A DNA stretch of 64,000 bases from positions 62,001-126,000 of the forward strand of contig NZ_CP022013.1 in the NCBI RefSeq assembly GCF_003265225.1. Reading direction: 5' to 3'. The translations under genes were made by a program, and so were the position numbers. Origin of the DNA: Mergibacter septicus. Its GTDB lineage: Bacteria; Pseudomonadota; Gammaproteobacteria; Enterobacterales; Pasteurellaceae. This document shows positions 35,501-45,925 of the stretch, in pieces. Position 1 is the first letter of the stretch. Every line of letters begins with the position of its first letter. Under the pieces are notes generated by a model. It had not been told where the DNA came from. It did no database searches and saw only the letters and a list, made by a program, of their open reading frames with translations.

Positions 35501-36451
35501 TTATGCGAGCATTTTTGCTCCTTGGTTATCTACCTGACAGATATGGACAAATCCTTGGGAATTCTGAAGGTAGTTTTGATGTAAATAGTGTGCAATTTTA
35601 TTAGCTGTTGTTAAATTATCTGCAATAGCAAACATAGTTGGACCTGAACCTGAAATACCACTACTTAAACCGCCGAGATCTTGGCAGCCTTGTTTGACTT
35701 GTAGAAACTGCGGTAACAGTTGTTGGCGATAAGGTTCTGCAATGAGATCTTGCAATAAATTTGCCGCTAATTTGGTTTGATTGGTGTGGCAAGCGTGAAT
35801 GAATCCCCCTAAATTTCTTGCCTGCTCTATTAATGTTTGGCGTGGATAGTTAGGGGGTAAAATAGCACGAGCCTGGGCTGTTGGTACTTCAATACCAGAG
35901 TAAGCTAATATCCAGTACCAGTCAGTGAAATAAGGTAATGATTGGCAAATGGTATTACCTGTTTGTAGCATAAGTTGCATTCCGCCAAGATAACAAGGTG
36001 CAACATTATCATAATGGATTGAACCTGAAATTCTCCCTTCTAATTCTCCCATCATACTGAGAAGTTCAGTGCGGTTAAATGGTTCAGAATGAAAGGTATT
36101 TAAGCCTACGAGTGTTGCGACAATAGAACAGGCACTTGAACCTAAACCTGATCCAATCGGCATATTTTTTTCTAAAGTGAGGCGTAAAGGACGTGGCTTA
36201 TTGCCTTGTAACTTTAACCGTTCGTTAAATAAAACATAGGCTTGATAAACAATATTTTTGTGCGGCTCTTGAGGTAAGTCTTTAACAAAATGCCCAACAC
36301 AGTCAAAAGTAAAAGGCTGACTTGCGGTTTCTACCTGTACAATATCACCAAGTAATGTACCATCAATCGGAGAGAGTGCAACGCCTAAACTATCAAATCC
36401 CACATTGATATTTGCACTGGTGGCGGGAGCATAAATGCGTAACATATCCAT
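35501..36451 (-). CDS. thrB: Homoserine kinase
   Basis: 316 aa from ATG 36451, which has AAGGAAG 5 nt upstream. An earlier ATG at 36472 overlaps thrA without a good site. It is a GHMP kinase with N-terminal [19 protein letters not shown], the phosphate loop [12 protein letters not shown] (about 85-96) and C-terminal [11 protein letters not shown]. It phosphorylates homoserine for ThrC. Confidence 0.97.
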   Translation of the reverse strand: MDMLRIYAPATSANINVGFDSLGVALSPIDGTLLGDIVQVETASQPFTFDCVGHFVKDLPQEPHKNIVYQAYVLFNERLKLQGNKPRPLRLTLEKNMPIGSGLGSSACSIVATLVGLNTFHSEPFNRTELLSMMGELEGRISGSIHYDNVAPCYLGGMQLMLQTGNTICQSLPYFTDWYWILAYSGIEVPTAQARAILPPNYPRQTLIEQARNLGGFIHACHTNQTKLAANLLQDLIAEPYRQQLLPQFLQVKQGCQDLGGLSSGISGSGPTMFAIADNLTTANKIAHYLHQNYLQNSQGFVHICQVDNQGAKMLA

Positions 36452-36478
36452 TTTTTCTTCCTTGTTATTCACGTCCTG

Positions 36479-38926
36479 TTATTTGCGTAAAATTCTCAGT
36501 ATATCGGCAAAAATTCCAGCTGCGGTAACATCATTTCCTGCACCATAACCACGCAATAATAGCGGAATTGGGGAATAATAACGAGTATAAAATGCTAAGG
36601 CATTTTCGCCATTTTTTACTTTATAGAGTGGATCATCACTATCTACTTCAAGAATAGCAACTTTGCATTTTCCGTGCTTAATTTGCCCGACATAGCGTAA
36701 GACTTTCCCTTGTTGTTTGGCATTATTGACTCTTTCGGCAAAAGCTTGATCGAGTTCTGGTAGCATTTGCATAAATTCTGCTGTGGATTTACATTCTGCA
36801 AAGTGGGGTGGTAATACCGCTTCAACCTCAATATCATCTAATTCCAGTTCTAAGCCAATTTCACGTGCAAGGATTAAGAGCTTACGGGCAACATCTTGTC
36901 CTGAAAGATCATCACGAGGATCGGGTTCTGTAAAGCCTTTTTCACGAGCTAAACGAGTAACCTCTGATAAAGGGGTGCCATTTTCTAATTCGCCGAAAAT
37001 GTAAGATAAAGAGCCTGAAAGAATACCATTAAAGATTTCTACTTCATCGCCTGCAGCTAAAAGATTTTGCAGATTTTCAATAACAGGAAGCCCTGCACCG
37101 ACATTGGTGTCATACATAAAACGGCGTTGGTTTTGTTGTGCTGCTTGGCGTAATTGACGATAGTATGCAATATTAGAGGTGTTGGCTTTCTTATTGGGAG
37201 TAACTACATGAAAACCTGCTTGTAGGAAATCGACATAATGATCGGCGATTTGTTGGCTAGAAGTACAATCAACAAAGACTGGGTTGACTACATGTTGATC
37301 TTTAACTGCGTTAAGGAGCTTATCTAGTTGAAAAGCCTGTTTAGTGTGAGCAAGTTTTTCTCGCCAGTTGGTTAAATCTAATCCTTCTGGATCAAGTAAT
37401 AATTGACGAGAATTTGCAATTGCACATACTCGAATAGCAATATTTTTTTCGGCTAGAAAAGTTTGTTGACGACAGATTTGATCAATTAACTCTCCACCGA
37501 CACCACCAGCACCGACTAAAAAAATACGAATAGAACGTTGACTATTAAAAAGTGCACGATGGGTCGATTTTACCCCTTCTATTGCACGTTGCTGTGGTAT
37601 TACCACTGAAATTGAGCGTTCAGAAGAACCTTGTGCAATTGCAATAATGTTGACATTGGCTTTGGCTAGTGCAGAAAGGAATTTAGCTGCTATTCCTTTG
37701 GCTTGTTTCATACCATCACCAACCACAGAAATAATTGAGAGGTTGTCTAAAATTTCGATCTGTTCTAATGCTCCGCTACTTAATTCTTGTGCAAAAGTGT
37801 GTTGTAAAGCTTGTTCGGCTTTCGATGCTAATTTTTGTGGTACACAGAAACTAATACTATATTCAGAGGAGGATTGAGTGATGAGAATAACGGAAATACC
37901 CGCTTTCGACATAGTGTCAAAAACTTTGGCTGCCATACCGATTGTACCTTGCATAGCAGGACCAGCAATACTAAACATTGCAACTTCATTTAAGTGAGTA
38001 ATACCTTTTACTTGTAATGTCTCTGAATGAATTTTACCATCAATTAATGTACCAGCGGCAGCTGGATTTGCAGTATTTTTAATCACACAAGGAATTTGAC
38101 ATTGAGCGATAGGGGCGATTGTTCTTGGATGAATGACTTTCGCACCAAAATAGGATAGTTCCATCGCTTCTTGGTAAGACATTGCTTGGAGCAAGTGAGC
38201 ATCTGGTACAATACGAGGATCACAAGTATAAACACCATCAACATCTGTCCAAATTTCACAACAATTTGCCTTTAAACACGCTGCCAGAACTGCGGCGGAA
38301 TAGTCTGAGCCATTTCGTCCTAAAACAACTAATTCACCACATTCATTGCCAGCGGTAAATCCAGCCATTAAAACAATATCGGAGCGAGGGATACTACTTG
38401 GATTAATTTTTTGAGTTGAACGTTCAATATCAACGGAGGATTCCAAATAGTCACCATAGGCAAGGAGTTTTTCAACTGGATTAATAACAGTAACGCTAAA
38501 GTTATTGGCTTCAAACCAAGCTTGCATTATTGTAATTGAAAGTTTTTCACCTCGAGAAATAATCGTTGCGTTAATATTGTCAGGACAAGGATTTTGAGCA
38601 GAGTATTGGGATAAGCATTGTTGAATTTGAGCAAATTCTGCATCGATCAAGGTTTTGCTATCAGCTAAATTAAAGGCATTATTTTGTTGATGTAATCCAT
38701 CTAAAATAGTATGAAAAATTTGTTTGGCTTCGGATAAATCTTGCTGAAAATCCTGATCTTTATTTGTTTTTTCAACTAAACTGACAAGGTAATTAGTAAT
38801 TTTAGCTGGTGCAGATAGTACTGCTGCGGCTTGATCTTGTCGGTGAGCTTGTTCAATCAGTGATGCTGCTTGTAAAAAGCGTTGTGGATTTGCTAGTGAT
38901 GTACCACCAAATTTTAATACTCGCAT
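36479..38926 (-). CDS. thrA: Bifunctional aspartokinase I / homoserine dehydrogenase I
   Basis: 815 aa. The N-terminal aspartokinase (1-about 290, KFGGTSLAN at 5-13) is followed by a pair of ACT domains for threonine feedback (about 310-450). A C-terminal homoserine dehydrogenase (about 460-815) has the NAD motif [13 protein letters not shown] and catalytic region [11 protein letters not shown]. It performs the first and third steps of threonine synthesis. It is preceded by a leader peptide and attenuator. Confidence 0.98.
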   Translation of the reverse strand: MRVLKFGGTSLANPQRFLQAASLIEQAHRQDQAAAVLSAPAKITNYLVSLVEKTNKDQDFQQDLSEAKQIFHTILDGLHQQNNAFNLADSKTLIDAEFAQIQQCLSQYSAQNPCPDNINATIISRGEKLSITIMQAWFEANNFSVTVINPVEKLLAYGDYLESSVDIERSTQKINPSSIPRSDIVLMAGFTAGNECGELVVLGRNGSDYSAAVLAACLKANCCEIWTDVDGVYTCDPRIVPDAHLLQAMSYQEAMELSYFGAKVIHPRTIAPIAQCQIPCVIKNTANPAAAGTLIDGKIHSETLQVKGITHLNEVAMFSIAGPAMQGTIGMAAKVFDTMSKAGISVILITQSSSEYSISFCVPQKLASKAEQALQHTFAQELSSGALEQIEILDNLSIISVVGDGMKQAKGIAAKFLSALAKANVNIIAIAQGSSERSISVVIPQQRAIEGVKSTHRALFNSQRSIRIFLVGAGGVGGELIDQICRQQTFLAEKNIAIRVCAIANSRQLLLDPEGLDLTNWREKLAHTKQAFQLDKLLNAVKDQHVVNPVFVDCTSSQQIADHYVDFLQAGFHVVTPNKKANTSNIAYYRQLRQAAQQNQRRFMYDTNVGAGLPVIENLQNLLAAGDEVEIFNGILSGSLSYIFGELENGTPLSEVTRLAREKGFTEPDPRDDLSGQDVARKLLILAREIGLELELDDIEVEAVLPPHFAECKSTAEFMQMLPELDQAFAERVNNAKQQGKVLRYVGQIKHGKCKVAILEVDSDDPLYKVKNGENALAFYTRYYSPIPLLLRGYGAGNDVTAAGIFADILRILRK

Positions 38927-38968
38927 GATGTTGTTTCCTTATGCCTGTTATTTACTAAAATTGTAAAA

Positions 38969-38994
38969 AAACCCGCACTTTTTGGTGCGGGTTT
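38969..38994 (-). terminator. thr operon attenuator
   Basis: AAACCCGCAC (38969-38978) and GTGCGGGTTT (38985-38994) form a 10-bp stem. On the transcribed strand the stem runs into a seven-T tract. It lies between thrL and thrA, as in the classical thr attenuator. Confidence 0.93.
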
Positions 38995-39013
38995 AAGATG
39001 AGTGTTTATTTTT

Positions 39014-39097
39014 CTAGCACTTACCCACACCATTAAGCATAATGGTAATAATCGTTGTAATGATGGTATGAGTCATTTGGATTGTGTGAAGATACAT
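39014..39097 (-). CDS. thrL: thr operon leader peptide
   Basis: 27 aa read by hand on the minus strand: MYLHTIQMTHTIITTIIT then IMLNGVGKC. It contains six Thr and seven Ile codons clustered in the middle, the signal of a Thr/Ile-sensing leader. The stop lies 20 nt before the attenuator stem. An internal ATG at 39076 is an alternative start. Ribosome stalling when charged Thr- or Ile-tRNA is scarce should prevent the attenuator from forming. Upstream TTGACA (39181-39186) may be the -35. Confidence 0.88.
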   Translation of the reverse strand: MYLHTIQMTHTIITTIITIMLNGVGKC

Positions 39098-39253
39098 CTT
39101 GAAAAAATCCTACTAGAAAATAAGTAAAAGCGTTTTGTTTAAAAAATGAATGTATTATAAGTACCTAAATTCAATAACCTTGTCAAATAAAAAAATCAGA
39201 TCTTAGAAAAAATCTATTTTATAATATCAGTAAGCAAAATTTGGAGTATAACA

Positions 39254-39931
39254 ATGACAATTCAACAAAATTTGATTGGGATATTAGATAAAATTAAAGC
39301 GATTACTGTTCCTCAACCTGTTCACTTGTTAGCTGTAAGTAAAACTAAACCTTATACGGCGATTTTAGAAGCCTATCAAGCAGGGCAGATTGCTTTTGGT
39401 GAGAATTATGTTCAGGAAGGTGTTGAGAAAATTCAATGGTTTAAACAGCAAAATATACAGTTGGAATGGCATTTTATTGGTGCTTTACAATCCAATAAAA
39501 CACGTTTAGTAGCAGAACACTTTGATTGGGTGCAGACTATTGATCGGGTTAAAATTGCTGAACGTTTAAATTATCAGCGTCCAACTGAGATGCCACCTTT
39601 AAATGTTTTAATTCAAATTAATATTAGTGACGAAAATTCAAAAGCAGGTATTGCACCAGCAGAGTTATTTGGATTAGCAGAACAGATAGTTACCTTCCCT
39701 AATCTCAGATTGCGTGGTTTGATGGCGATCCCCGCTCCGACATCAGATAAGCAAAAACAAACGGATACTTTTCAACAAATGAAACAGTTGTTTCTTCAGT
39801 TGCAACAATGTTACCCACAATTACAGTTGGATACTCTTTCAATGGGAATGAGTGAGGATATGCAAACTGCAATTCATTGTGGTTCTACAATGGTAAGGAT
39901 TGGGACGGCTATTTTTGGTGGTCGAGTTTAA
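39254..39931 (+). CDS. yggS: PLP homeostasis protein (YggS/PLPBP family)
   Basis: 225 aa, an alanine-racemase-like TIM barrel only. The PLP lysine lies in LLAVSKTKP (about residue 30), and the later blocks FGENYVQE, WHFIGALQSNK and LSMGMSEDM are conserved. It binds PLP and affects vitamin B6 and amino-acid balance; no enzymatic activity is known. It lies 28 nt upstream of cdd. Confidence 0.95.
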   Translation: MTIQQNLIGILDKIKAITVPQPVHLLAVSKTKPYTAILEAYQAGQIAFGENYVQEGVEKIQWFKQQNIQLEWHFIGALQSNKTRLVAEHFDWVQTIDRVKIAERLNYQRPTEMPPLNVLIQINISDENSKAGIAPAELFGLAEQIVTFPNLRLRGLMAIPAPTSDKQKQTDTFQQMKQLFLQLQQCYPQLQLDTLSMGMSEDMQTAIHCGSTMVRIGTAIFGGRV

Positions 39932-39959
39932 TTTTTAGGTAAGTTGAACGGGAGAATTT

Positions 39960-40880
39960 ATGATATTGCAATCTTTTTCGCTAGAACAACGATTACATCT
40001 TGCTGTTAGTCAGTTAGAACAACAATCTTTAGCTGATAAGTTATGGCAAATTTTACAGCAACAACAGTTTGTTGGGCGATTATCAGCACCAACAGTATTC
40101 CAATTGTGCCAACAATTACAATTAACCCGAGCACAATTAGCGTTAAACCTTCTACCTATTGCTGCCTGTTATGCGACTGTACCTATATCACAGTTTCGTG
40201 TAGGGGCGGTAGCTATTGGTGAGAGTGGTACATTTTATTTTGGTGCTAATCAAGAATTTAATCAGGTTGCGATTCAACAAACTATTCACGCTGAACAGAG
40301 TGCGATTTCTCACGCTTGGCTAGCAGGAGAGAGTAGATTAAGCGAGATTGCGGTAAATTATACTCCTTGTGGGCATTGTCGCCAGTTTATGAATGAATTA
40401 AATAGTGCTGAAAATTTATTAATTCATTTACCGCATAGTCAAAATAATTTATTACATAGTTATCTCCCCGATGCATTTGGTCCGCAAAATTTAGATCTTA
40501 AATCTCGTTTATTTGATCCGTATGATAATCAACTTAATACCACACAAGAGGTGTTCTTTAGAGATGACCCTGTATTTGCATTGGCATTTAATGCAGCTAA
40601 TATTTCATATTCTCCTTATAGTCATAGTTATTGTGGTATTGGAATACAGACTGATGATGGACAATTATTCAAAGGTCAATATATTGAAAATGCTGCTTTT
40701 AATCCGAGTTTACCGGCGTTACAAAGTGCGTTAAATTTTGTCTATTTATCTGCAAAAAGTAATGAACAGATAAAGCGGGTGGTAATGGTTGAACGTGTCG
40801 GTAGGTTGCAACAAAAAGCCAGTGCAGAGCAATTATTATCTACGCTAAGTACGCTTAAACTTGAATATTATGCGGTTTAA
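39960..40880 (+). CDS. cdd: Cytidine deaminase
   Basis: 306 aa, the long dimeric form with a catalytic and a degenerate second domain. The active site is HAEQSA (about 110-115; zinc His and proton-shuttle Glu) plus PCGHC (zinc Cys pair). It deaminates cytidine and deoxycytidine for pyrimidine salvage. It is probably co-transcribed with yggS. Confidence 0.96.
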   Translation: MILQSFSLEQRLHLAVSQLEQQSLADKLWQILQQQQFVGRLSAPTVFQLCQQLQLTRAQLALNLLPIAACYATVPISQFRVGAVAIGESGTFYFGANQEFNQVAIQQTIHAEQSAISHAWLAGESRLSEIAVNYTPCGHCRQFMNELNSAENLLIHLPHSQNNLLHSYLPDAFGPQNLDLKSRLFDPYDNQLNTTQEVFFRDDPVFALAFNAANISYSPYSHSYCGIGIQTDDGQLFKGQYIENAAFNPSLPALQSALNFVYLSAKSNEQIKRVVMVERVGRLQQKASAEQLLSTLSTLKLEYYAV

Positions 40881-40909
40881 TTTGAGTAGTTTGAAATATG
40901 GTTGAATTT

Positions 40910-40945
40910 AATCAGGCTAATCAGAGTGGTTAGCCTGATTATTTT
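40910..40945. terminator. Terminator between cdd and dedA
   Basis: AATCAGGCTAA (40910-40920) and TTAGCCTGATT (40930-40940), an 11-bp stem followed by a T-rich tail. Confidence 0.9.
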
Positions 40946-40970
40946 TATTTCAGTAAATTTTGAGATAATG

Positions 40971-41588
40971 TTACGCTTTTTTATCCTTATATTTATTCCA
41001 TAGCCATTTTATTAAAATGAAAATAATGACTAATGCGATAACAAAGTAAATTCCAGCCTGCCCTTTATGAACCTGTGCTTTAATCCAATCTAAATTGTGA
41101 GCGCCATAATGTCCAAGATAAACCCAAATTGGAACAGAAATAATGGCAGCAAAAAAATCCATTAAAAGAAAGTGAAGATAACTAACTCGGCGGGTTATTC
41201 CTGAGACCATATAGATCGGTGCTCGTAATCCGGGCAAAAATCTGGCAAAAAAGAGTACTCTACTCCCATATTTTTCAAATTTTTCTCGCACAAGTTTCAT
41301 AACCTTAGGTTTTAAAATACGTCTTAATGGACGAAAACGTAAAATTTTCACACCAAAAATTCTACCTAACCAATACATTATGCTATCGCCGATTAATACA
41401 CCAAGCATACTCACAATTAACATCATATGCGGATTAGCATAACCTAGACCAGCAATAATACCACCTGAAACTAGGGTTATATCTTCAGGAATAGGGACAC
41501 CAAAACCACAAATAATTAGCACTAAAAAAACGGCGATATAGCCATATTCACTGAAAAACTCAATTAAAGTTTGCACATTAATATCCAA
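40971..41588 (-). CDS. DedA-family membrane protein
   Basis: 205 aa with several membrane segments. It has the family signature GFGVPIPEDITLVSGG (about 28-43), then FARFLPGLRAPIYMVSG (about 113-129), whose Arg residues are essential in homologues. DedA proteins act as undecaprenyl-phosphate or phospholipid translocases and support membrane potential homeostasis. Which paralogue this is (YohD- or YghB-like) cannot be settled here. Confidence 0.9.
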   Translation of the reverse strand: MDINVQTLIEFFSEYGYIAVFLVLIICGFGVPIPEDITLVSGGIIAGLGYANPHMMLIVSMLGVLIGDSIMYWLGRIFGVKILRFRPLRRILKPKVMKLVREKFEKYGSRVLFFARFLPGLRAPIYMVSGITRRVSYLHFLLMDFFAAIISVPIWVYLGHYGAHNLDWIKAQVHKGQAGIYFVIALVIIFILIKWLWNKYKDKKA

Positions 41589-41768
41589 GGTTGATAGTTA
41601 GGTGAATGTAGAAAATTAAGGCTGTTATTTTGCCTGTTTCATTTTAAAATTACTACTAATTAAATAGGTTAATTAGGAAAAGATTGATCTGGTTATGATA
41701 TTTTTTCTTATTCTTTGCGATCTCTTGTTCAAAAAAAGAAAAGGCTTTAATCTTGATTGGAATTCATC

Positions 41769-41845
41769 TATAATCTTCTGCTCCAAATTTTAGTTTGGAA
41801 CTATTTCTTACAAAGTTGTCGGGTCGCCAACGACTTTGTTTTTTA
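41769..41845 (+). promoter_or_regulatory. Structured leader of rplY
   Basis: TATAAT at 41769-41774 would start the transcript near 41781. Two hairpins follow: TCCAAA/TTTGGA (41782-41799) and CAAAG...CTTTG with an inner TCG/CGA pair (41811-41838), the second with a T run like an attenuator. E. coli rplY is autoregulated through its 5' leader; a similar scheme is likely. Confidence 0.6.
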
Positions 41846-41873
41846 TTAATTTTTAACTTTAGAGAACTGAAAA

Positions 41874-42158
41874 ATGTTTAAATTTAATGCTCAAGTTCGT
41901 CAGTCGCAAGGTAAGGGTGCGAGCCGCCGCCTGCGTCATAATGGTCAAATTCCTGCTATTGTTTATGGTGGTAGTGAAGCACCAGTTTCAATCGTATTAA
42001 ATCACGATGATGTGAATAACGCACAAGTTCACGAAAATTTTTATACTGATACTATTACTTTAGTGATTGATGGCAAAGAAGTTGCAGTAAAAGTTCAAGC
42101 AATGCAACGTCATCCATTCAAACCAAAATTGGTTCATGTTGACTTTAAACGTGTTTAA
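41874..42158 (+). CDS. rplY: 50S ribosomal protein L25
   Basis: 94 aa, the short form without a C-terminal CTC domain. It binds 5S rRNA loop E. Typical blocks are [20 protein letters not shown] and [15 protein letters not shown] at the end. It is a single gene between its structured leader and a terminator. Confidence 0.97.
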   Translation: MFKFNAQVRQSQGKGASRRLRHNGQIPAIVYGGSEAPVSIVLNHDDVNNAQVHENFYTDTITLVIDGKEVAVKVQAMQRHPFKPKLVHVDFKRV

Positions 42159-42176
42159 TTTCTAGTTTAAAGTAAG

Positions 42177-42207
42177 AAACACCAACAGTTTTGTTGGTGT
42201 TTTTTTA
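42177..42207 (+). terminator. Terminator of rplY
   Basis: AAACACCAACA (42177-42187) and TGTTGGTGTTT (42192-42202) with a GTTT loop and T tail. Confidence 0.93.
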
Positions 42208-42270
42208 TTTATATCGAAAATATAATTTAGCAAAAGCATTAACAAAAAATGAAAGCATTTTGGAGCAATA

Positions 42271-43062
42271 ATGATAAAGATCGCATTGGGAATTGAATAT
42301 GATGGTAAGCGTTATTTTGGTTGGCAAAAACAACAAAATGTAATTAGTATTCAAGCTGAATTAGAACGAGCGATTTCTAAGGTTGCTGCCGAAGAATGTC
42401 AGATTTTTTGTGCGGGGAGAACGGATTCAGGGGTACATGCAACAGGGCAAGTGATTCATTTTGAAACATCAGCTACTCGTAAACTCCAAGCTTGGACGTT
42501 AGGGGTGAATGCTAATTTACCTTCAGATATTGCAGTAACTTGGGCAAAAGAGGTGTCTGAAGATTTTCATGCACGTTTTAGTGCTACCGCTCGGCGGTAT
42601 CGTTATTTAATTTATCCTAATCCTCTGCGTTCAGCTATTTTACCACAAGGGGTTACTCATTTTACTGGTGAGTTAGATCCGATATTGATGCACCAAGCAG
42701 GGCAGGCTTTATTAGGTGAAAATGATTTTAGCGCTTTTCGAGCGGCACAATGTCAATCGCATAGTCCGTGGCGGAATGTTCACCACCTCCGTGTTTTTCA
42801 ACAAGGACGCTATATTGTGATTGATATTCAAGCTAATGCGTTTGTACATCATATGGTTCGCAATATTGTAGGAAGTTTATTAGAAGTGGGGAGTGGTAAG
42901 CAATCGCCAGAATGGATTGCTTGGTTATTAAAGCAGAAAGATCGTAAATTGGCTGCACCCACGGCAAAAGCAGAAGGATTATATTTAGTGAATGTTCTCT
43001 ATCCCGATCATTATGCTTTACCTCAGAATAATTTAGGGCCGTTATTTTTACTTGAAGAGTAA
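42271..43062 (+). CDS. truA: tRNA pseudouridine(38-40) synthase
   Basis: 263 aa. The catalytic Asp is in [16 protein letters not shown] (about residue 53). It modifies the anticodon stem of many tRNAs. [10 protein letters not shown]-like segment [19 protein letters not shown] near 190-208 is conserved. It starts behind a TTTGGAGC site and lies upstream of accD by 98 nt. Confidence 0.96.
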   Translation: MIKIALGIEYDGKRYFGWQKQQNVISIQAELERAISKVAAEECQIFCAGRTDSGVHATGQVIHFETSATRKLQAWTLGVNANLPSDIAVTWAKEVSEDFHARFSATARRYRYLIYPNPLRSAILPQGVTHFTGELDPILMHQAGQALLGENDFSAFRAAQCQSHSPWRNVHHLRVFQQGRYIVIDIQANAFVHHMVRNIVGSLLEVGSGKQSPEWIAWLLKQKDRKLAAPTAKAEGLYLVNVLYPDHYALPQNNLGPLFLLEE

Positions 43063-43159
43063 ATTACTAAGAAACAGTATAAAATCATTTTTTTTTATGT
43101 TTTAATACCGCAAAATTAAGTCGCTTCGGAATGTATTTTTAATTTAAAAAAGGTTTAAA

Positions 43160-44059
43160 ATGAGTTGGATTGAAAGAATTTTTAATAGAAACCCTATTTC
43201 AGCAGTCAGAAAATCAAATGTTCCAGAAGGTATATGGACAAAATGCACAGGCTGTGAACAGATATTATATCGTGAAGAATTAACACGGAATTTAGAAGTG
43301 TGTCCTAAATGTGGGCACCATATGCGAATCGATGCTCGTACTCGTTTATTATCTTTGCTCGATCCTGATTCAGCGGTAGAAATTGCATCTGAATTAGAGC
43401 CAAAAGATGTATTAAAATTTAAAGACTTAAAAAAATATAAAGATCGTATTATCGCAGCTCAAAAACAAACGGGTGAAAAAGATGCGTTAGTTGCTTATTT
43501 TGGTAAGTTGTATGGTATGCCGATTGTCGCTGCAGCATCAAATTTTGCTTTTATGGGTGGATCTATGGGATCGGTTGTTGGTGCAAAATTTGTTAAATCT
43601 GCAGAAAAAGCATTAGAACAGGATTGCCCTTTCGTGTGTTTCTCTGCTAGTGGTGGTGCAAGAATGCAGGAAGCGTTAATTTCGTTAATGCAGATGGCTA
43701 AAACAAGTGCGGTGTTAGCTAAAATGAGAGAACAAGGTGTACCTTTTATTTCTGTTTTAACTGATCCAACATTAGGTGGTGTGTCAGCAAGTTTTGCTAT
43801 GTTAGGTGATATTAATATTGCTGAACCTAAAGCTCTAATAGGTTTTGCAGGGCCGAGAGTGATTGAACAAACTGTACGTGAGAAGTTGCCAGAAGGTTTC
43901 CAACGAAGTGAATTCTTATTAGAAAAAGGGGCAATTGATATGATTGTGCCAAGAAAAGAAATGAGAGCAACTTTAGCGAGTATTTTAGCGAAACTAACAT
44001 CACAACCATCACCATTTAAAGTAGCTGAAGTGGCGGTTGAAGGTAATGAAACGTTATAA
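43160..44059 (+). CDS. accD: Acetyl-CoA carboxylase carboxyltransferase, beta subunit
   Basis: 299 aa. The N-terminal zinc ribbon has CTGC and CPKC pairs (about 27-50). The crotonase-like domain follows, with [11 protein letters not shown] and [13 protein letters not shown]. It transfers carboxyl from biotin to acetyl-CoA with AccA in fatty acid synthesis. The usual downstream folC is absent; a terminator follows. Confidence 0.97.
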   Translation: MSWIERIFNRNPISAVRKSNVPEGIWTKCTGCEQILYREELTRNLEVCPKCGHHMRIDARTRLLSLLDPDSAVEIASELEPKDVLKFKDLKKYKDRIIAAQKQTGEKDALVAYFGKLYGMPIVAAASNFAFMGGSMGSVVGAKFVKSAEKALEQDCPFVCFSASGGARMQEALISLMQMAKTSAVLAKMREQGVPFISVLTDPTLGGVSASFAMLGDINIAEPKALIGFAGPRVIEQTVREKLPEGFQRSEFLLEKGAIDMIVPRKEMRATLASILAKLTSQPSPFKVAEVAVEGNETL

Positions 44060-44079
44060 AATAATATTGGTTTAGATTG

Positions 44080-44106
44080 AAAAGGCGCTAAATAAGCGCC
44101 TTTTTG
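44080..44106 (+). terminator. Terminator of accD
   Basis: AAAAGGCGCT (44080-44089) and AGCGCCTTTT (44095-44104), a 10-bp stem with a T tail. Confidence 0.92.
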
Positions 44107-44251
44107 CTTAAGTATTTTTTATATTCGTCTGTGACAGAAAAAAGCAGGATATTATTCTATTGAATAGCGTAAAAACGCTAATCTAGCAGATAAAAAATAA
44201 TGGGGTTTTAAAGGGAAAGAGAGCTTAAAACTAAGCTCTCGTATCTCTTAT

Positions 44252-45205
44252 TTAATAATTTTTACGTAGATCTAATCCTGTATAGAGTGAAGCGACTTGA
44301 TCGGCATAACCATTGAATAACAAAGTTGGTTGCCGTTTGATGCTAAATAATCCTCCAGATCCAATCACTCGTTCTGAGGCTTGTGACCAGCGAGGGTGAT
44401 CAACGTTAGGGTTTACATTGGCATAGAAACCATATTCTTGTGGTGCTAACTTATTCCAAGTTGTTAATGGTCTTGTTTCAGATAGTGTGATTTTTACGAT
44501 AGATTTAATACTTTTGAAACCATATTTCCATGGTACGGCTAAGCGTACAGGTGCACCATTTTGCGGTGCAAGGCTTTTTCCGTAGATACCTACTGCTAGT
44601 AAGGTTAATGGATTCATTGCTTCAGCAATGGTTAGTCCTTCAATATATGGGTAATCAATTCCACCACCAAAAAAATAATTTTTTTGTCCCGGCATTTGTT
44701 CTGGATCATATAGAGTTTCAAAGATCACATATTTAGCTTTAGAAGTAGGCTGTGCCTGTTTAATAAGTTCTGAAAGTTGAAAACCAATCCAAGGAATAAC
44801 CATAGACCAAGCTTCAACACAACGAAAACGATAGATGCGTTCTTCTAATGGAAATTTTTTATGTAGATCATCCCAATCTAAAACCATCGGTTTTTCTACT
44901 TCCCCTGTGATTTCTAATTGCCAAGGATTTGTTTTGAAGTTTTTTGCATATTGAGAGGGAGAGCCTTTATCAACACCAAATTCATAAAAATTGTTATAAC
45001 CTAAAATTTTATCTTCAGGTGTTAAAACTAAATCATTTTTATCCTGAGTGTGATAAGTCAGATCAATTCGACTATCATCTTGAGTATTTGCTAGAGAGAA
45101 TTTAGGCAAGCTACCTGCAACGGTTGCAGCACCAAATGCAGCAATAATTTGGCGACGTTTTTTAAAAATACTTTCTGGGGTAATATCATTTTCAGTTAGC
45201 TTCAT
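44252..45205 (-). CDS. msrP: Protein-methionine-sulfoxide reductase catalytic subunit
   Basis: 317 aa. A Tat-type signal ([20 protein letters not shown] at about 16-35) is followed by a sulfite-oxidase-fold molybdenum domain. The Mo ligand Cys is in [15 protein letters not shown] (about residue 145). MsrP repairs oxidised methionine in periplasmic proteins with electrons from the haem membrane protein MsrQ. No msrQ gene is next to it: the downstream space to accD (192 nt) is non-coding. The AAGGAG-type site (CAGGAGATAT) is before ATG 45205. Confidence 0.94.
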   Translation of the reverse strand: MKLTENDITPESIFKKRRQIIAAFGAATVAGSLPKFSLANTQDDSRIDLTYHTQDKNDLVLTPEDKILGYNNFYEFGVDKGSPSQYAKNFKTNPWQLEITGEVEKPMVLDWDDLHKKFPLEERIYRFRCVEAWSMVIPWIGFQLSELIKQAQPTSKAKYVIFETLYDPEQMPGQKNYFFGGGIDYPYIEGLTIAEAMNPLTLLAVGIYGKSLAPQNGAPVRLAVPWKYGFKSIKSIVKITLSETRPLTTWNKLAPQEYGFYANVNPNVDHPRWSQASERVIGSGGLFSIKRQPTLLFNGYADQVASLYTGLDLRKNY

Positions 45206-45411
45206 AATATCTCCTGAGATTGTTATTTAAAATGGTTTTTCACTTTATAGTAAAAACTTATCTAATCTACTGAATTTACACAACTTTTCTCATTTGTTTA
45301 TAACTATTTCTCTAATTGCTAAAAGAGTAATAATTTAAGACGAATTAATAGGATATGTAGATGAATTAAGAAGGAATATTATTTTAAGTTACATTTTATT
45401 TAAGAGAAATG

Positions 45412-45446
45412 AATAAACCCACCGCTAGAGGTGGGCTTATTTTTTA
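45412..45446. terminator. Terminator of the tol-pal operon
   Basis: CCCACC (45418-45423) and GGTGGG (45430-45435), extended by AATAAA/TTTATT-like flanks, just after pal. Confidence 0.75.
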
Positions 45447-45451
45447 GGTGG

Positions 45452-45916
45452 TTAGTAATATGCTAATACTGCTCGGCGATCTTTGGCATAGTCTGCTTCG
45501 CTATTGCCTAAAACTGCAGGTTTTTCTTCACCATAGGAAAGTGTAGAAAGTTGGTTATTTGGTACACCTTTTTGGCTGAGATAATTTTTCACTGCATCTG
45601 CACGGCGTTGTCCAAGTGCAATATTATATTCTGGCGTACCTCTAGGATCGGTATGTCCTTCAATCACAACATTTTTTGCACTTTGAAGTAAATATTGTGC
45701 TTGAGCATCTAATAATTGATTATATTGTGGATCAACATCAAATTTATCGAAGCCAAAGTAAACGGTGTTGTAGCGTTGTTGTAGTTCAGTTGCTGTCATA
45801 CCTTGGTAAAGCTGGTTTTGACTATTATCCGCATTTTTTTGTGTTAATTGGTTACTACAAGCCGATAAAAATAATATCGGTGCAGTAAGTATTAGTGCTT
45901 TAGCAAGTTTTTTCAT
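45452..45916 (-). CDS. pal: Peptidoglycan-associated lipoprotein (P6-like)
   Basis: 154 aa with a lipobox LSAC at residues 17-20. The OmpA-like domain (about 50-154) has VYFGFDKFDV and the peptidoglycan-binding NVVIEGHTDPRGTPEYNIALG. It tethers the outer membrane to peptidoglycan and is recruited to division sites by Tol proteins. It is the last gene of the operon, 10 nt after tolB. Confidence 0.97.
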   Translation of the reverse strand: MKKLAKALILTAPILFLSACSNQLTQKNADNSQNQLYQGMTATELQQRYNTVYFGFDKFDVDPQYNQLLDAQAQYLLQSAKNVVIEGHTDPRGTPEYNIALGQRRADAVKNYLSQKGVPNNQLSTLSYGEEKPAVLGNSEADYAKDRRAVLAYY

Positions 45917-45925
45917 GATTTCTCC

